Shown: positions 41,101 through 52,137, counted from the first letter of the stretch. The stretch is 64,000 nt of DNA from Xanthostigma xanthostigma (GCA_963575645.1 OY754472.1:496001-560000); one strand, 5' to 3'. A program made the numbers and translations. Notes: generated by a model from the letters alone, not told the origin.

Positions 41101-44100
41101 AATATTATTTAACAACTCGTACATAAAAAGTGCATTTACGTATTTTTAAAAAATATTTTCAGTACATGAAAGTTAGACATCAATATTCAGTAATAATGAA
41201 AAATGAACTATTAAAATGTGTCACTACAGTGAGAGGCAACCCTAAAATTAAGTTAAAATTTGTTAGCAGTAAGTGTTAGTATCAACACAAATTCATAAAA
41301 TCAATTAATTAAAATTTTGTTATAATGTTATGCTTCTTTAACTGCTTTTTCCAATGGAACTAATCAGTCGTTTATTTTTAGTCCAGTCGAATTAGGAATT
41401 CAGTTGACTAAATGTTTTTAATTCATTTCGGTACTCGACTTTTCAGTCTAATTCTAAGTCAACCGGTTTGAGTCCAGTCTAACTGATAACACAAATGTTT
41501 GTTCAGCCTAGTTCAACTAAAGGCCGCTGCCGACGCGACAAGATACTGTTTCCTGATTGGTTCTTGGTCAGGTCAAGTAGAGGACCTAACAAGACAGATA
41601 GCCCCTGTTCGGGACGTCATTTCCAGCCTCGTACCCATCCTGCCTCGTGTGCAGCGACCTCTATAGTCCAGTCTAATAAATAGTTGAGGTATAATACGCG
41701 CCACGCATCTAAAAGGTTCGGAAGTTAGTCACAAACAGCGTCGAAAGGCACATTTTAGAGCCGTTAAGACTCCCACCACCTCTCAGCTACCTGCACGGAA
41801 CGTGCGCTCGTCGGTGATTGGCCATGATCGCTCGTTGCCTTTGTCGCTTTCCTGCTTTAAAGTACAATCGAGTACGCTATTGTCAAGTTGTTATTGTTAT
41901 TTTAGTTTTGTTGCGAGTTTGTTATAGTTTTTCAGCAGACTACAAGCGCAAGCCCGCATTCGCATTTAACTTCCGAGCTTTTTAGATTCGTGGCGCGTAT
42001 TATAATTTTGTTTTGTCTAGTTCAGTCATTTTATAAATCCACTCGCTAAGCGCACGATGAATTGTTAGCCACGCCACATTGTTTACCGTTTGGTTCCGAG
42101 GAGAAGATTTTACAAGCCTGCGATTCTTTACACCACACAAGTAGCATTAGTTTGAAGAGGTCCTCCAAAGTTTTCCGCAATGAGCCGGCGTCTTCATCGT
42201 CTGTCGATGTGTCCGGTGCCGCTGTCAGATAAATATCACGTAAGACTTTCATTTGACCAATTTTTTGGTTAGTTTGACAACATCAGCTGAGTCAAATTTA
42301 CAATTTTTTGTAAAGTGTTTGGGATAAAACTTTTTAGTCGGGGAGTCCGAATCTGCGATAATTTAACATTTCCCTCAAGGAAGGTGGGCAATTTTTGCAT
42401 TCCCCATGGAATGATTTGACTTTGGATCCAAGATGAAGTGCTTACTTCTCGAGATATTTGGATGTGTCAGATTAAAAAACGAACCCGGTATGAAATGATG
42501 AAAGCCGTTGATCAACAAAATAGTTAATTAAAAGCTGTACACTTGACATACATAGATCAAGAGATCAAAATAAATGCAGCAGATCAATCCATTAAAATCA
42601 TTTTCAAGTACATATTTAAGACAGAAGTGGCTAAATAAATTACACTCTTGTACAAATTGACCGTTTTGTATAATTTATTTTGAATGCAATGTATTTATTT
42701 CTTGCCGAAGCTATATATATATAAATAGCACATCACCTTTAAATAATTATTGCACCTCAACGATTCGTTCAATGTTTCTCGGATTTTAGAGTTTTGCACG
42801 TACATAATAACAGAATTCCATTCAAGTATATTGTTAGTACAGACTTTTTTATGACGTTAGAAACCCTTTTAATAAAAATTAGCGTCGAAATTACGTATTT
42901 ACCTAAATCATTTGGAATAACTGATCTTTTTTTTAATTTTAGCGGGTCTTTTTAATTAAAATTAATACATGTTCAAATTCTAATGAAATTTAAAATGAGA
43001 AAGAAATCCTTTCCAAAAATTTTTATTTTTAATTAATTAATTAAGCGCTTTCGGACAATTATTAGTCCATCTTCAGAAAAGTTTTTTTATAAAAATCATT
43101 AAAATTATCAAAATAACTTAAAAACTATCACTAAAAAGGAATTAAAGTCTTTAATTCCTTTTTAGTGATAATTTTTAAAGTTATGATAATTTTAATGATT
43201 TAAAAAAAAAAAACTTTTCTAAAGATGGACTAATAATTGTCCGAAAGCGCTTAATTAATTAATTGAAAATAAACATTTTTGGAATCTTTCTCATTTTCAT
43301 CTAAATTTCCAAAATGTGCGTATTGAATAATTTTAAAATTCTAATACTTTTATCACTTATATTATGTGAAATTAAAATTTTGTAACTAGTTTAACCGATC
43401 AACAACAAATTGTATAACAAAACCAGAAAACCCAGTGTATTTTATAATTTTACCACTTCTGTACATGCACATAATAAGTACAGAAAAGTATTTTCAGAAC
43501 TTAAAAATCTAGGTTATTTTAAAATTAGATTTCTGATTGTCTGCGCCAGTTAATGAAATTTATTTGCAACATTTGTCGTGGTTAAATAACTTCTTTTCTA
43601 CTGTAATTTTTTTATTCAGTAATGATTATTTTCATTTGTTTCTGTATATTGTATTTTAAAACAAATTATACGCGGATATGTGTATGGAAATAATAATTTT
43701 CTTGGTGCATTTTATTACGAAGGCGACTGTTTATAATCAAAATTTAGACTTTACCTTGAAATTTTTTTGTAGGATAATTTTTGCACAAAATAATAATTTA
43801 GAATTTTTGTACCGCGCTTTTATTTTGGGTTAGCATTATTTGTTGTTGTCTCTCCGATTTAAAAAAGAAAATATAGCATAGCACCAAATCATATTTCGAA
43901 CTACAGTGTAAACTCTATATAGCGACACTCAAGGGACTGTGCACTTTGTGGCGTTATTGAGAGTTGTCGTTAAACGGAGAGAAGAAATAATCCATTAATA
44001 TTTTTTTTTTAATTTACAACTGATCAACAAACAAACATTCATACTATCACAAATTACAGCTGAGCAAAACATATGAAAGATATTCCCAACAAACAAAAGA

Positions 44101-47100
44101 ACAGATTTATTAGAATCTACGGTACGCGTGGTGCCGACAACAAAGCAACAAAATAACAAACAAGTACTGTTCATTGCTTAATGTTGTCGTTATTTAGAGT
44201 GGACGTGTCGTTATTTAGAGTGTATAATTGTACGAGCAACGAGGTAAACCAACTATAGAGTTAAGTAATTTTGACGTTTTAAGGAGTCTGTCGTTATATC
44301 GAGTGACGTTAAAAGGAGTTTACACTGCAGTTATTATATACCCTTGCATTGATATATAGAAAGTGAACGGACAAATTACCTAGGGCCATAATAGCACAGC
44401 ACTGTTACGATCCAGGCAACACATGAAGCACTTTTTGACAAGGCGCACATAAACGGCGCCCGGCGTCTGTCGATTCGGACACGTATTCACATAACGCGCG
44501 TCCAGTCACTTGTTTCACAGCCCACTGAGTATACTTTAATATCACTACAGTTCTGACACAGCAGCAGTTTTGGCTGACACGGAGACTGTTAGAATGGGCA
44601 GGGCGTTCACTATACCTAAAGCTGGTGTTACATTAAAGCTGTTTGGCAGATACAATCGCAGTCAAAAGTCGCTGGTCTATTGGGCTAAGAGCTGGCTACG
44701 GAGAAAATGGGTGACTCGGTGCAGAGCTGAAAATTTGCAGAATAATAGGAGATAGTACAAGTAAGTAGGGACAAAATTGCCAGAAGGCTAGGCGGAAGAT
44801 AAAGAGCCGCCAGAAGGCGCTAATGTTGCGAAAAATCAGTACACTTCTGGCAATTTCTATACTTATTCTGTAATTCAAAACTAGATTATATATTATATAT
44901 ATTGTACATTATATACATAGTTATAAGGGCATACTGAAAATTCAAACATGATATAATAATTACATTCGACAAATATTTAAAATTATTAATGACATTTTGA
45001 TAAAAATAAAATTAATCGTCATGTATTTTCATTAATAAAATTACGTTGTCATAACAACGTAACTTTATTAATTTATTTAATTTTAGTTCTATCAAAATGA
45101 CATCAATAATTTTGAATATTTGTCGAATGTAATTATTATATCATGTTTGAATTTTCAGTATGCCCTTATAACTATATAATGTATAATATAATATATAATC
45201 TAGTTTTGAATTACAGAATAAGTATAGAAATTGCCAGAAGTGCACTGATTTTTCGCAAAATTAGCGCCTTCTGGCGGCTCTTTATCTTCCGCCTAGCCTT
45301 CTGGCAATTTTTTCCCTACTTACTTGTACTATCTCCTATTATTCTGCAAATTTTCAGCTCTGCACCGAGTCACCCATTTTCTCCGTAGCCAGCTCTCCGT
45401 CTATATCTACGTATATCTATATATATAAAATTCTCGTGTCACAGTGTTTGTTATCGAACTCCTCCGAAACGGCTTGACCGATTTTTATAAATTTTTTTGT
45501 GTATACTTTGTAGGTCTGAGAATAGGTCGTAGGCTATTTTTTATACCCCTAGGCGATAAGAGTGGCTCTCCAGATTTTTTTAAATTTTTGTTTTTTTTTT
45601 TGATTTGCCATTAAAAAATACTTATAACCCTAAATTTTCACCGTTCTAGCACCAACCCCTGCTTGCAGTATACATCTATTTACATTTATATTTATTCGAC
45701 ACTATTACCGATCACCCTATAGGTATATTATGTTTATTTTTGTCGCGTTGTATTAGCAGACTTTTACGTGAATTTGCTATTATTAGTACCTGTATGAGGA
45801 CGTGTTTACTGAAGAATGCTTGCTAAACAAAGACAGACACAAAATAATGTTCGCCTTTAGCTAGAGCCAGACAGATTCATTAACGTTCGCTTTTATTTAG
45901 AAAAGCGACGCAATTGTCGGATATACGCGTGCGTTTGTCGATGATGTAACTCTCAAACTTCTATATACAGATTGTATCAAATCAAAACGATCCATAGAAC
46001 ATTTTGTGTGTAAGACAGAGACGATATTATATAAAGCACTAAAGCAGTAAGTAAGAATGAGATAAATGATCGCTAATAGTTACCGTGGTTACGTAAATAA
46101 ATAATTACGTACACTGTAAATCTTTTTACCAATTTATCAATTAAAACAACTAAACTGTAATATTAATGTTTTCAAAGACAGCTACAAATAAATTTGTTAT
46201 GTCGGCGATTGAATTACCACCGTAAAACCATTTAATTATTTGGATTTTTTCCCGAACAGTATAAATAGCCCTTTTATCAATAATTTCACTAGTGAATACT
46301 GACATTTGATCAAATTGTGATTTTTACTGTAGAAAACAAAGACGACACTATCAGATTGTATAACCACAGTAACTATTAGCGATCATTTATCTCATTCTTA
46401 CTTACTGCTTTAGTGCTTTATATAATATCGTCTCTGTCTTACACACAGAATGTCCTATGGACCGTTTTGATTTGATACAATCTGTATAACAGTATATTAC
46501 AAGACAAGCAAATTATGAGAATGATAACTATAAATTATGCTATTCGTAAATCTCTAAACATTATAAAACAAAGTCGCTATCCGCGTATGTCTGTACGTTT
46601 GGTTCTCCTAAACCAGGAGTGTCAGACTGATTTTTCTAAAGGGTCATTTATAAGATGCCGGGTCGCAAACGAAATACATTTTGCAGAATTATATCTATCG
46701 CAACCGGGTGAACCAAGACGGCCGCTGTCTTTATAAATAAAATTGCGGTGTCCGTGTGTTTATAATTGACCGATTTTGATGTAATCTTTTTTTGTACTCA
46801 TATGGTGTCATCTGGATGATAAATCCGGTAGGTGTTGTCGAAATCCAGATTTTTTTAAATTTTCCGATCAAATTTTTTCTTTATATTTTTTTGAATTTCT
46901 CACAAAAAATATGTAATCACAAATTTTTAGCCTACCAGCAACTATCAATATTTTTTAATTAAAAACTAACCTAACGTCTCACAATTTTGGCCGCGTTAAT
47001 CTCCGAGACCACTGAACAGATTTTAATGAAATTTTGTAAATGTGTCTTACTTGGTGCAACTTACGCTATAATATGATAGTTTGTATTAAATAATTTGTAC

Positions 47101-48712
47101 AAAATTACGGTGTTTTCTCAAAAAAACTGTTTTAGTACCATGCAACGACGTCTGATAAAATTTATTCAAAGCTATTAGTTCAGAATAATAAAAAAAAAAC
47201 TGTTTTAGTACCAAGTAGCGACATCTATTAGAATTCGCTCAAAGCTATTAGTTCGGACGTCGGGCCGCAAATTTTGCAAAAGTTATCGCACCCGGACGAA
47301 GCCGGATCGAGCCGCTAGTATGCTTATAATTTGCAATATTCATTTTATACTCACCGAATGATTTTATAGCTTGTCGTTTGTACATTTCCAAACACGACTT
47401 CCTATGCACCATGCGATGCGTGACACATTGGTACCTCTTCCTGAATTCGTGCTCCGAGCTGGTGCTTGCGGTGCTTTCCGCGGAGTCGCGTCGTTCCTTC
47501 GGCGTTACGCTGCTCTTCGGTTCTTCGCTCGCGGAATGTCCCTCCTCTGAAAAATAATCGCCTTTTTGACTTAAATCCGCTCGTACAGACAGACAGACAG
47601 AAAAAAATGTTTTAACATTGCATTTGGCTTAGTAATCGAGAATGCCAACGTAAAAAGTAAGAAAATTCCAAATACAGTCAAACCTCAGTGAGTGAGAACT
47701 GGGTAAGCAAGAAAACTCTCTAAGTGAGAGTAATTGCCAGGTAGCGTCTTTGTAACCTTTCAAAACCTCTATAAGTGAGAAACAGAAACCTCGCTATAAG
47801 AGAAAGATGTTTTTCACTCATGGAGCTCTATATAACTGAGACTACTACTTGCCTGTACCTCTGTAAACGATAGTAAAAACAGAAACGCAGAAGAAATTAA
47901 CGGATTTCTTTGAGTAAATATTTTTCTAGACGTCTATAAGTGAAAAAGATCACTCTTGTACCTCTATAAGCTAGAAACTCGAGTTAGCGAAAAACCTCCA
48001 TAAGCGAAAAAGAAATCGCGGTCCCTTGAACTAGGTTCAACTGTATTACAGACATTTCTAATTTATTAAAGTGAAACTTTTATTCTATCGCCCCGAATTT
48101 TTCTGGCCGTCTGTTGCATGTCGCATTACAGGCGGCCGCGGAATAGGGGTAAAGTGAAAGGCGTTCGGAGTAGGCGCTCGGTAGAGCAGCCAAGGCCAAT
48201 ATGGCGGCGCCCATGGTTAGCATCAGCTGACCGTGTAGTATGTATAACACATAGTCAGTCTGTCATGCGGGCAAGTGCTGTACAGTGTTTACATGTTTTT
48301 ATTCGTGTATTCATGTGAATATTGTTGTTTATAATTAATCGTGATGGATAAGTGTCTACAATCCAACGCCTACAATCCAATAAAAGTTTCACTTGCGTCG
48401 TGGTTTCTTAAAACCACACAACTGTTTTTTTATCTGTATTGATAATGACGAATATTTCTAAATCTAACCGTCATCAACGGGCATCTTAGGCGTGTCGGGT
48501 TTATGCCAAACGTGCATTTCGTCTGCATCGCCGATAAAGATCCATATGGCGCTCTTGTAGGAGTCGGCGTAAATGCCGGCGTCGTCTTCCTCCTCCGTCG
48601 TGACGCTCGGACTCGAAGCGGTGGCCTTCAGAATCTCAAGACTGGCGTCGGTAGATCTCGCCAGAGGACGGAGTTTGATTCGGTTGTTTTCGTCTTTGCC
48701 TCGTTCTTCGGA
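32086..48712 (-). CDS. PDZ and tandem PH domain protein (PDZPH1-like), distal exons
   Basis: Exons from 5' to 3': 48712-48469, 47546-47355, 36940-36543, 35426-35051, 32783-32648, 32137-32086. All are GT/AG and phase-matched, giving 465 residues to the stop. Residues about 46-81 include [12 protein letters not shown], 82-145 is charged with [16 protein letters not shown], and the PDZ domain is 147-226 with EFGFRIHG as its peptide-binding loop. PH1 (245 to about 340) starts SGYLWKF; PH2 (about 362-465) starts [23 protein letters not shown] domains bind C-terminal peptides and PH domains bind phosphoinositides, so a membrane-proximal scaffold is expected. No start exon is visible near 48712, and the first exon begins in phase 0, compatible with upstream exon 55006-54763. 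PDZPH1 is the closest architecture I know; orthology is inferred. Confidence 0.83.
32245..32609. mobile_element. hAT-type MITE in the last intron of the PDZ/PH gene
   Basis: 365 bp with CAGTGGTGTTGT and the inverse ACAACACCACTG, flanked by the perfect 8-bp duplication GGAGAAAT (32237-32244 and 32610-32617). Subterminal GGAACG/CGTTCC motifs repeat several times. No transposase. Confidence 0.92.
33440..35050 (-). mobile_element. LINE fragment split by a DNA element
   Basis: A Jockey/CR1-like LINE 3' region on the minus strand. 35050 down to 34856 encodes [20 protein letters not shown] and then YGIIFWGNS. After a 940-bp insertion, 33909 to 33526 encodes [18 protein letters not shown] and [13 protein letters not shown]. 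The 3' tail is (ATCT)n, seen as GATAGATA at 33441-33453. It belongs to the same family as the fragment at 5846-6685. It starts right at the donor of exon 35426-35051. Confidence 0.85.
33914..34855 (-). mobile_element. ACGTGATAACGT family copy inside the LINE
   Basis: Runs, on the minus strand, from TTGGTTGTCTGTAAAGTCGG to GACGTTATCACGTC. One end is duplicated in tandem with a 260-bp period (33914 and 34174). It splits the LINE frame at an A-run in the codons before CIRII, and excision with one A-run would restore the frame. Confidence 0.85.
35462..35762 (+). mobile_element. retroelement-like fragment
   Basis: Includes 'gactacggcgaagccaaaa' and 'aactattcatccgattttaa', phrases typical of insect RTE-like tails. 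Not coding. The assignment is weak. Confidence 0.35.
35838..36112. mobile_element. 275-bp foldback MITE
   Basis: AAGTTCAAAAACTAAAACCC is mirrored at the right end. The second paired block, CATCTGAGGATAGCCGTGGTC, pairs with GACCACGGCTATCCTCAGATG. The unpaired centre is about 120 bp. Non-coding. Confidence 0.82.
36122..36505 (-). mobile_element. GAAGTGAAAACTT repeat family, copy 3 (three repeat units)
   Basis: Starts GAAGTGAAAACTTCTTTAGC and ends in the same motif inverted plus 'tgccggcactcgcgg'. Inside, 'gatcgaaaattcgtaagac' and 'gtaatgggtaaaaaatgtta' repeat at a spacing of about 108-115 bp, three times. It ends 38 bp from the donor of the PDZ exon. Confidence 0.8.
37782..38207 (-). mobile_element. 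GAAGTGAAAACTT repeat family, copy 4 (108-bp minisatellite)
   Basis: The unit starting GTACACTTTTTTTGTAATGG begins at 37809, 37917, 38025 and 38140, so the period is 108, 108 and 115 bp. Each unit holds several copies of 'gatcgaaaatDcgtaagac'. The long ORF across it (minus strand, 37798-38145) is a by-product of the repeat, not a gene. Confidence 0.85.
38780..39044. mobile_element. 265-bp element with about 58-bp perfect TIRs
   Basis: The left end begins near AATAAATAAAATTATCGACC and is matched by the inverse at 38987-39044 without visible mismatch over about 55 bases. The centre is A/T-rich with one GC-rich patch 'atccggatttggac'. No ORF. Confidence 0.85.
39812..40766. mobile_element. long-TIR element hosting a nested copy of another family
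   Basis: The TIR GTATTTATATATTATGCTAC, followed by AGTGGCGTCGATACGG, is mirrored at 40731-40766. The match continues imperfectly for about 100 bp. Inside, 39927-40673 is another copy of the ACGTGATAACGT family. Confidence 0.8.
39927..40673 (+). mobile_element. ACGTGATAACGT family copy, nested
   Basis: Starts TTGGTTGTCTGTAAAGTCGG after a run of A and ends ACGTTATCGCGTC before AAAAA. The same order of blocks is seen in the copies at 28596, 33914 and 57870. No ORF. Confidence 0.82.
40767..41689. other. intronic, nothing recognised
   Basis: Intron of the PDZ/PH gene between exons 47546-47355 and 36940-36543. No gene or clear repeat. Confidence 0.4.
41690..42006. mobile_element. 317-bp TIR element
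   Basis: TATAATACGCGCCACGCATC with AAAAGGTTCGGAAGTTA is mirrored by TAACTTCCGAGC and TTAGATTCGTGGCGCGTATTATA. Outer TA may be the target duplication. The interior is relatively GC-rich and has no long ORF. Confidence 0.75.
42007..42993. other. intronic, nothing recognised
   Basis: No gene or clear repeat in this part of the large intron. Confidence 0.4.
42994..43295. mobile_element. 302-bp foldback MITE
   Basis: Long inverted arms (AATGAGAAAG..., TTAATTAATTAAGCGCTTTC, AAAAAGGAATTAAAG at the centre) pair almost end to end. The spacer is only a few bases. Non-coding. Confidence 0.85.
43904..44327. mobile_element. pogo/Tigger-like MITE, copy 1
   Basis: Ends CAGTGTAAACTCYATATAGC and an inverse GGAGTTTACACTG. 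It contains 'tgtcgttatttagagtg' motifs. The same family is found inverted at 59975-60395. No transposase. Confidence 0.7.
44689..45396. mobile_element. 708-bp giant palindrome
   Basis: The left arm AGAGCTGGCTACGGAGAAAA... pairs with the right arm ending TTTTCTCCGTAGCCAGCTCT over about 345 bp each, with a few mismatches. The centre is 'acgttgtcataacaacgt'. Both arms give the same spurious peptide on opposite strands. Confidence 0.9.
45966..46486 (-). mobile_element. long-TIR MITE with mini-ORF, copy 2
   Basis: Same 130-bp ends as 27026-27538, in the opposite orientation, inserted in the Helitron. It carries the ORF at 46305-46150. Confidence 0.85.
46150..46305 (-). pseudogene. 51-codon DUF4817-like transposase remnant in MITE copy 2
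   Basis: Begins [20 protein letters not shown] and continues [20 protein letters not shown]. The spacing of hydrophobic residues around '[15 protein letters not shown]' fits the helix-turn-helix N-terminus (DUF4817 type) of several insect transposases. It stops after 51 codons, so only a DNA-binding remnant is left. Family match is from memory, not from a search. Confidence 0.55.
47675..48043. mobile_element. pogo/Tc1-mariner MITE
   Basis: Ends CAGTCAAACCTC and inverse GAGGTT-like GGTTCAACTG, flanked by TA on both sides (47673-47674 and 48044-48045). Internal 'cctctataagtgaga' motifs repeat. No transposase. Confidence 0.75.
48069..48394. mobile_element. 326-bp element with AAGTGAAACTTTTATT ends
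   Basis: AAGTGAAACTTTTATT at the left is exactly mirrored at 48379-48394. The interior is GC-rich (ggcggccgcgg, aatatggcggcgcc) compared with its surroundings. It lies 75 bp from exon 48712-48469. No ORF. Confidence 0.75.
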
Positions 48713-48977
48713 CTATAATGTGTCAGCGTGGAAACAAAAATCGTTCCATGCGTAAATAATGAATTTTTGAAACAACACTCTAGAATTAGTCCTGTCTGAT
48801 TACACACATAGTTAGTAATCTTGGAGCATTTTGAACGCACCACGTGGACGATATACGCGCTTTATCACAAATGTCAATAATTAATAAAAAATAAAATTAG
48901 CTTAGTTCTATTTGCCACGTAAAACGCAAGGAAAAAAGCTGCCAGACGTTTAAACAAGTTTTTTAATAATATTTTGG

Positions 48978-49592
48978 ACTAGCCGCTACCCGCGGCTACG
49001 CCCGCGATTGAGATGGAAATCGACTTTTGACATGCATATCAGGGGTTGAGGTATTGCACATATTTTGACAAACAATTTTCTTATTTTTCGTAAAAAATTT
49101 TTATTTTTTTTTAATAAAAAGTATCCTATGTTACTTCTAATACCTTCAAGAGTGTATGTGCAAAGTTTCATGATGATCGGTTAAGTAGTTTTTGCGTGAA
49201 AGCGTAACAAACAAACTTACATTCGCATTTATAATATTAAAAATATGAAAATATGAAATTTCTTATTTTTCGTAAAAAATTTTTATTTTTTTTTAATAAA
49301 AAGTATCCTATGTTACTTCTAATACCTTCAAGAGTGTATGTGCAAAGTTTCATGATGATCGGTTAAGTAGTTTTTGCGTGAAAGCGTAACAAACATTCGC
49401 ATTTATAATATTAATATGATATGATATGATTTTTCGTAAAAAATTTTTATTTTTTTTTAATAAAAAGTATCCTATGTTACTTCTAATACCTTCAAGAGTG
49501 TATGTGCAAAGTTTCATGATGATCGGTTAAGTAGTTTTTGCGTGAAAGCGTAACAAACAAACTTACATTCGCATTTATAATATTAATATGAT
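48978..49592 (+). mobile_element. RTE-like tail with three tandem 3' units
   Basis: Begins ACTAGCCGCTACCCGCGGCT, then a unit 'tttttcgtaaaaaattttta ... gcgtgaaagcgtaacaaac' that is present three times (about 49074, 49264 and 49432). Each copy ends in 'cattcgcatttataatatta'. A LINE tail that has amplified locally. Confidence 0.8.
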
Positions 49593-49659
49593 TATTACAC
49601 ACACTTAAGAAAAACCGTCGCCAGCTCTTCACCTATAGAACTAAACTACGATGAACTAT

Positions 49660-50168
49660 TATATACAGAATGATTATTAAATTTTTTTTTTTTTAACAGC
49701 CTGTAGAAATATATTTCAAGTTACTTTTTTATCAAAACTCAAAAATGAATGAGTAACGGGCTTTCAAAGTTTTATTAAATTTTACCAAATTTTGAGGTCG
49801 GTCCCGGCGTTATGTTATGTCACTATGGAAATATGTTATGTCATTATTAAGTATTCACAGAAATTGTTCGAAGTTGTTGTTTTTGAACACAAAGATGCGT
49901 GCGTCGCGTCGTAGCTATGCTTGTACTAGCGATAAGGGCCTTCCGCGAATTATTTGGGATGCATTTTCGATTCGTGTTATCATTTCTTCGCGAGTGTTAA
50001 CCGGGCTTTTGAATTAATTAAATAAAATTAAAAAAAAAAAAAAACTTTGAAAGGCTGTTTCTATCTTATTTTTGAATTTTGATAAAATAGTTACTTAAAA
50101 TATTCGTCTGTTTGATTTCTACACGCTGTTGAAAACGAAGAATCAACTTAAAAATCATTCTGTATATA
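49660..50168. mobile_element. 509-bp foldback element
   Basis: TATATACAGAATGATTATTAA is mirrored by the right end AAAAATCATTCTGTATATA. T-run and A-run pair inside, as do 'gggctttcaaagtt' and 'aactttgaaaggct'. Non-coding. Confidence 0.75.
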
Positions 50169-52131
50169 AGTGGCTTATTACTATTTAATTGTTTAAATTT
50201 ATGGAAGCATTTAGAATCATGGATTCAAAAATTGTTTTTCTGAATATTGGTAGGTATACCATAAATATTTTGCGAAGTAACTTTAACGAAGTACCAACAT
50301 AAAGCGACTGGAGCGATGCTGACTTTTTAGGGTTAAATTATTGCTGCGAATATTTTTTATTATTGTACTTACCCTTTCGCGTTTATTTACAAGTCTGTCA
50401 AAAAACCACATAGCGCGTTTATTGAAAATCACTACCGCAATTATCTTTTTATTTTCCATAGTTACGACATGACAATTTTACAATATTGCCAGTTTTTTTT
50501 TAGTACGAGCGACGACTGCCTCATCAAGTAGCGAATTTAATGGAAATGGCAAATCGTTCCAATTAACGTTGTTTATTATACTTTATCATTCACACTTACT
50601 TGTTTATCATATTTACATTAACAAACTTAGCCCAAGATAACAAAATATATTTTTGAGGATGCATTTTGACAAAGCAGTGCCAGGTATTTTTAGTAAGAGA
50701 TAGAGGATATATTCTAAGGTTTTGGATTTAAGATTTCAACAAAATTTATAGTCTTTTTTTTAAATAAATATACATTCCGCAAAAAGTTTCCTCTTAATAG
50801 CTGCAGTGACGCGATAAATTAAAAAAGGAACTAAATAAATATAGATATTATATTGTTACTGCGTTTTTGTTTAACTATTTACAATCTTCTCTAAATTATT
50901 ATTGAAATTACATTATATTGTTTCAGTCTTTATATTATATTAAATTTATTTTGGAGTAATCAAAAACAAACTTTTATGTAGTAGTGAGTACTACAGCCTC
51001 TTTCATTATTCATAAAATTTTATATAACAGATAAGTTTTTTTAGAAAACTTTCTTGAAAAAATTAGAATAATAAAGCGATATGAAAAATAAATGATTATA
51101 ATAGAAAAACAGCGTTCCAGTTCATATCTCTTCTGCGCATGCGTCGATCTTCCCCAAAAACAATAGAACCCTTCATTACTATAATCTGTTAAACATCCTA
51201 CCAAAAATTTGATTTTAATCCGCTCAGCCGTTATAATGTACTTCATTACGCCATTAGATGCACAATCTACTATTGTCTCATTATTGTTGATTATTTATAT
51301 TAATTGAATTTTTAATTGGGAGAACAATTATAAAATTTAAAATGCTTTTAAAGATCATGTGATCAAAAGCCAGTTGTCAGAACGAAGCCCAAAATTAACT
51401 GTGGATTAAAATTTTTATTAAAATGAAAATCGTTTTTGATTACCCCTTTTATTTTTTAAATTATTTATCTAAATAAATCATGCAAAATAAAAAAAGGGAA
51501 CACGATTTCGTATTCAGAAATAATAATAATAATTAATAATCATAAAAAACAAACACCATGCTCACTGCCTAAAAACTAAATAAATCAATAAAAAGCATTA
51601 AAAGTGAGTATAATATATTTATGAAATGCTCGAAATGGGTTTGAAAATAATAGAAAATATTATAACAAAAGTAGTTAAGAAACAAATTATTCATCATCGT
51701 TTTAATGAAATTTCACACAATCTGCAACGAAATGTTTTGCAATAAGTACTTATTGTGTTGTAAAGTAACTTGAATGTTTTTGAAAAGATAAAAAAATCGT
51801 GAAAATATATAATTGTAAATTTTGTGTAAGCATGGACTAATTTGACATTGTAATGACTTCTAGATCCATTTGATAGTCTTGATGCAAGGTTAATTTTTTA
51901 CATTGATAATCTCGGAGTAAACATAATCATTGTCAATTTGAAATTCGCATATTTCGAGCACGTAAACAAAAAAACCATGCATGAAGGTAATAAAAATAAA
52001 AAATTATCATGTTTCGAACAGAATGTAAATACCTGCAAATCAGTCTTCGTTGGCTTTAACAATATCAAACATAAAACACATAATAAAAAACTCAATATGA
52101 TATAATATTAATAACATTTATATATTAAACA
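50169..52131. other. non-coding stretch between exon groups
   Basis: About 2 kb without recognised repeat or exon, between the stop at 52152 and exon 48712-48469. AT-rich. Confidence 0.45.
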
Positions 52132-52137
52132 TTTATT
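52132..52137 (-). terminator. candidate polyadenylation signal AATAAA
   Basis: AATAAA on the minus strand, 15 bases after the TGA at 52154-52152. If used it gives a very short 3' UTR. It supports exon 54338-52152 being a true last exon. Confidence 0.5.

Larger units (their letters stand above)
45416..47318 (+). mobile_element. longer non-autonomous Helitron with nested MITE
   Basis: 5' end A|TCTATATATATAAAATTCTC followed by 'gtgtcacagtgtttgttatc', a usual insect Helitron start. 3' end CCGGACGAAGCCGGATCGAG, then CCGCTAG|T. Helitrons end in CTRR after a GC-rich hairpin and insert at AT. A long-TIR MITE (45966-46486) is nested inside. No Rep/helicase ORF is seen, so it is non-autonomous. Confidence 0.82.

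Noticed and set aside
41495..42252. Small ORFs of 62-68 codons near 41.5 and 42.2 kb
   Set aside because: They lie in and around a TIR element, show no domain pattern and have no splice partners.
44696..45388. Two ORFs on opposite strands with nearly the same peptide (IEIARS...[14 protein letters not shown])
   Set aside because: They are the two arms of the 708-bp palindrome, not a duplicated gene.
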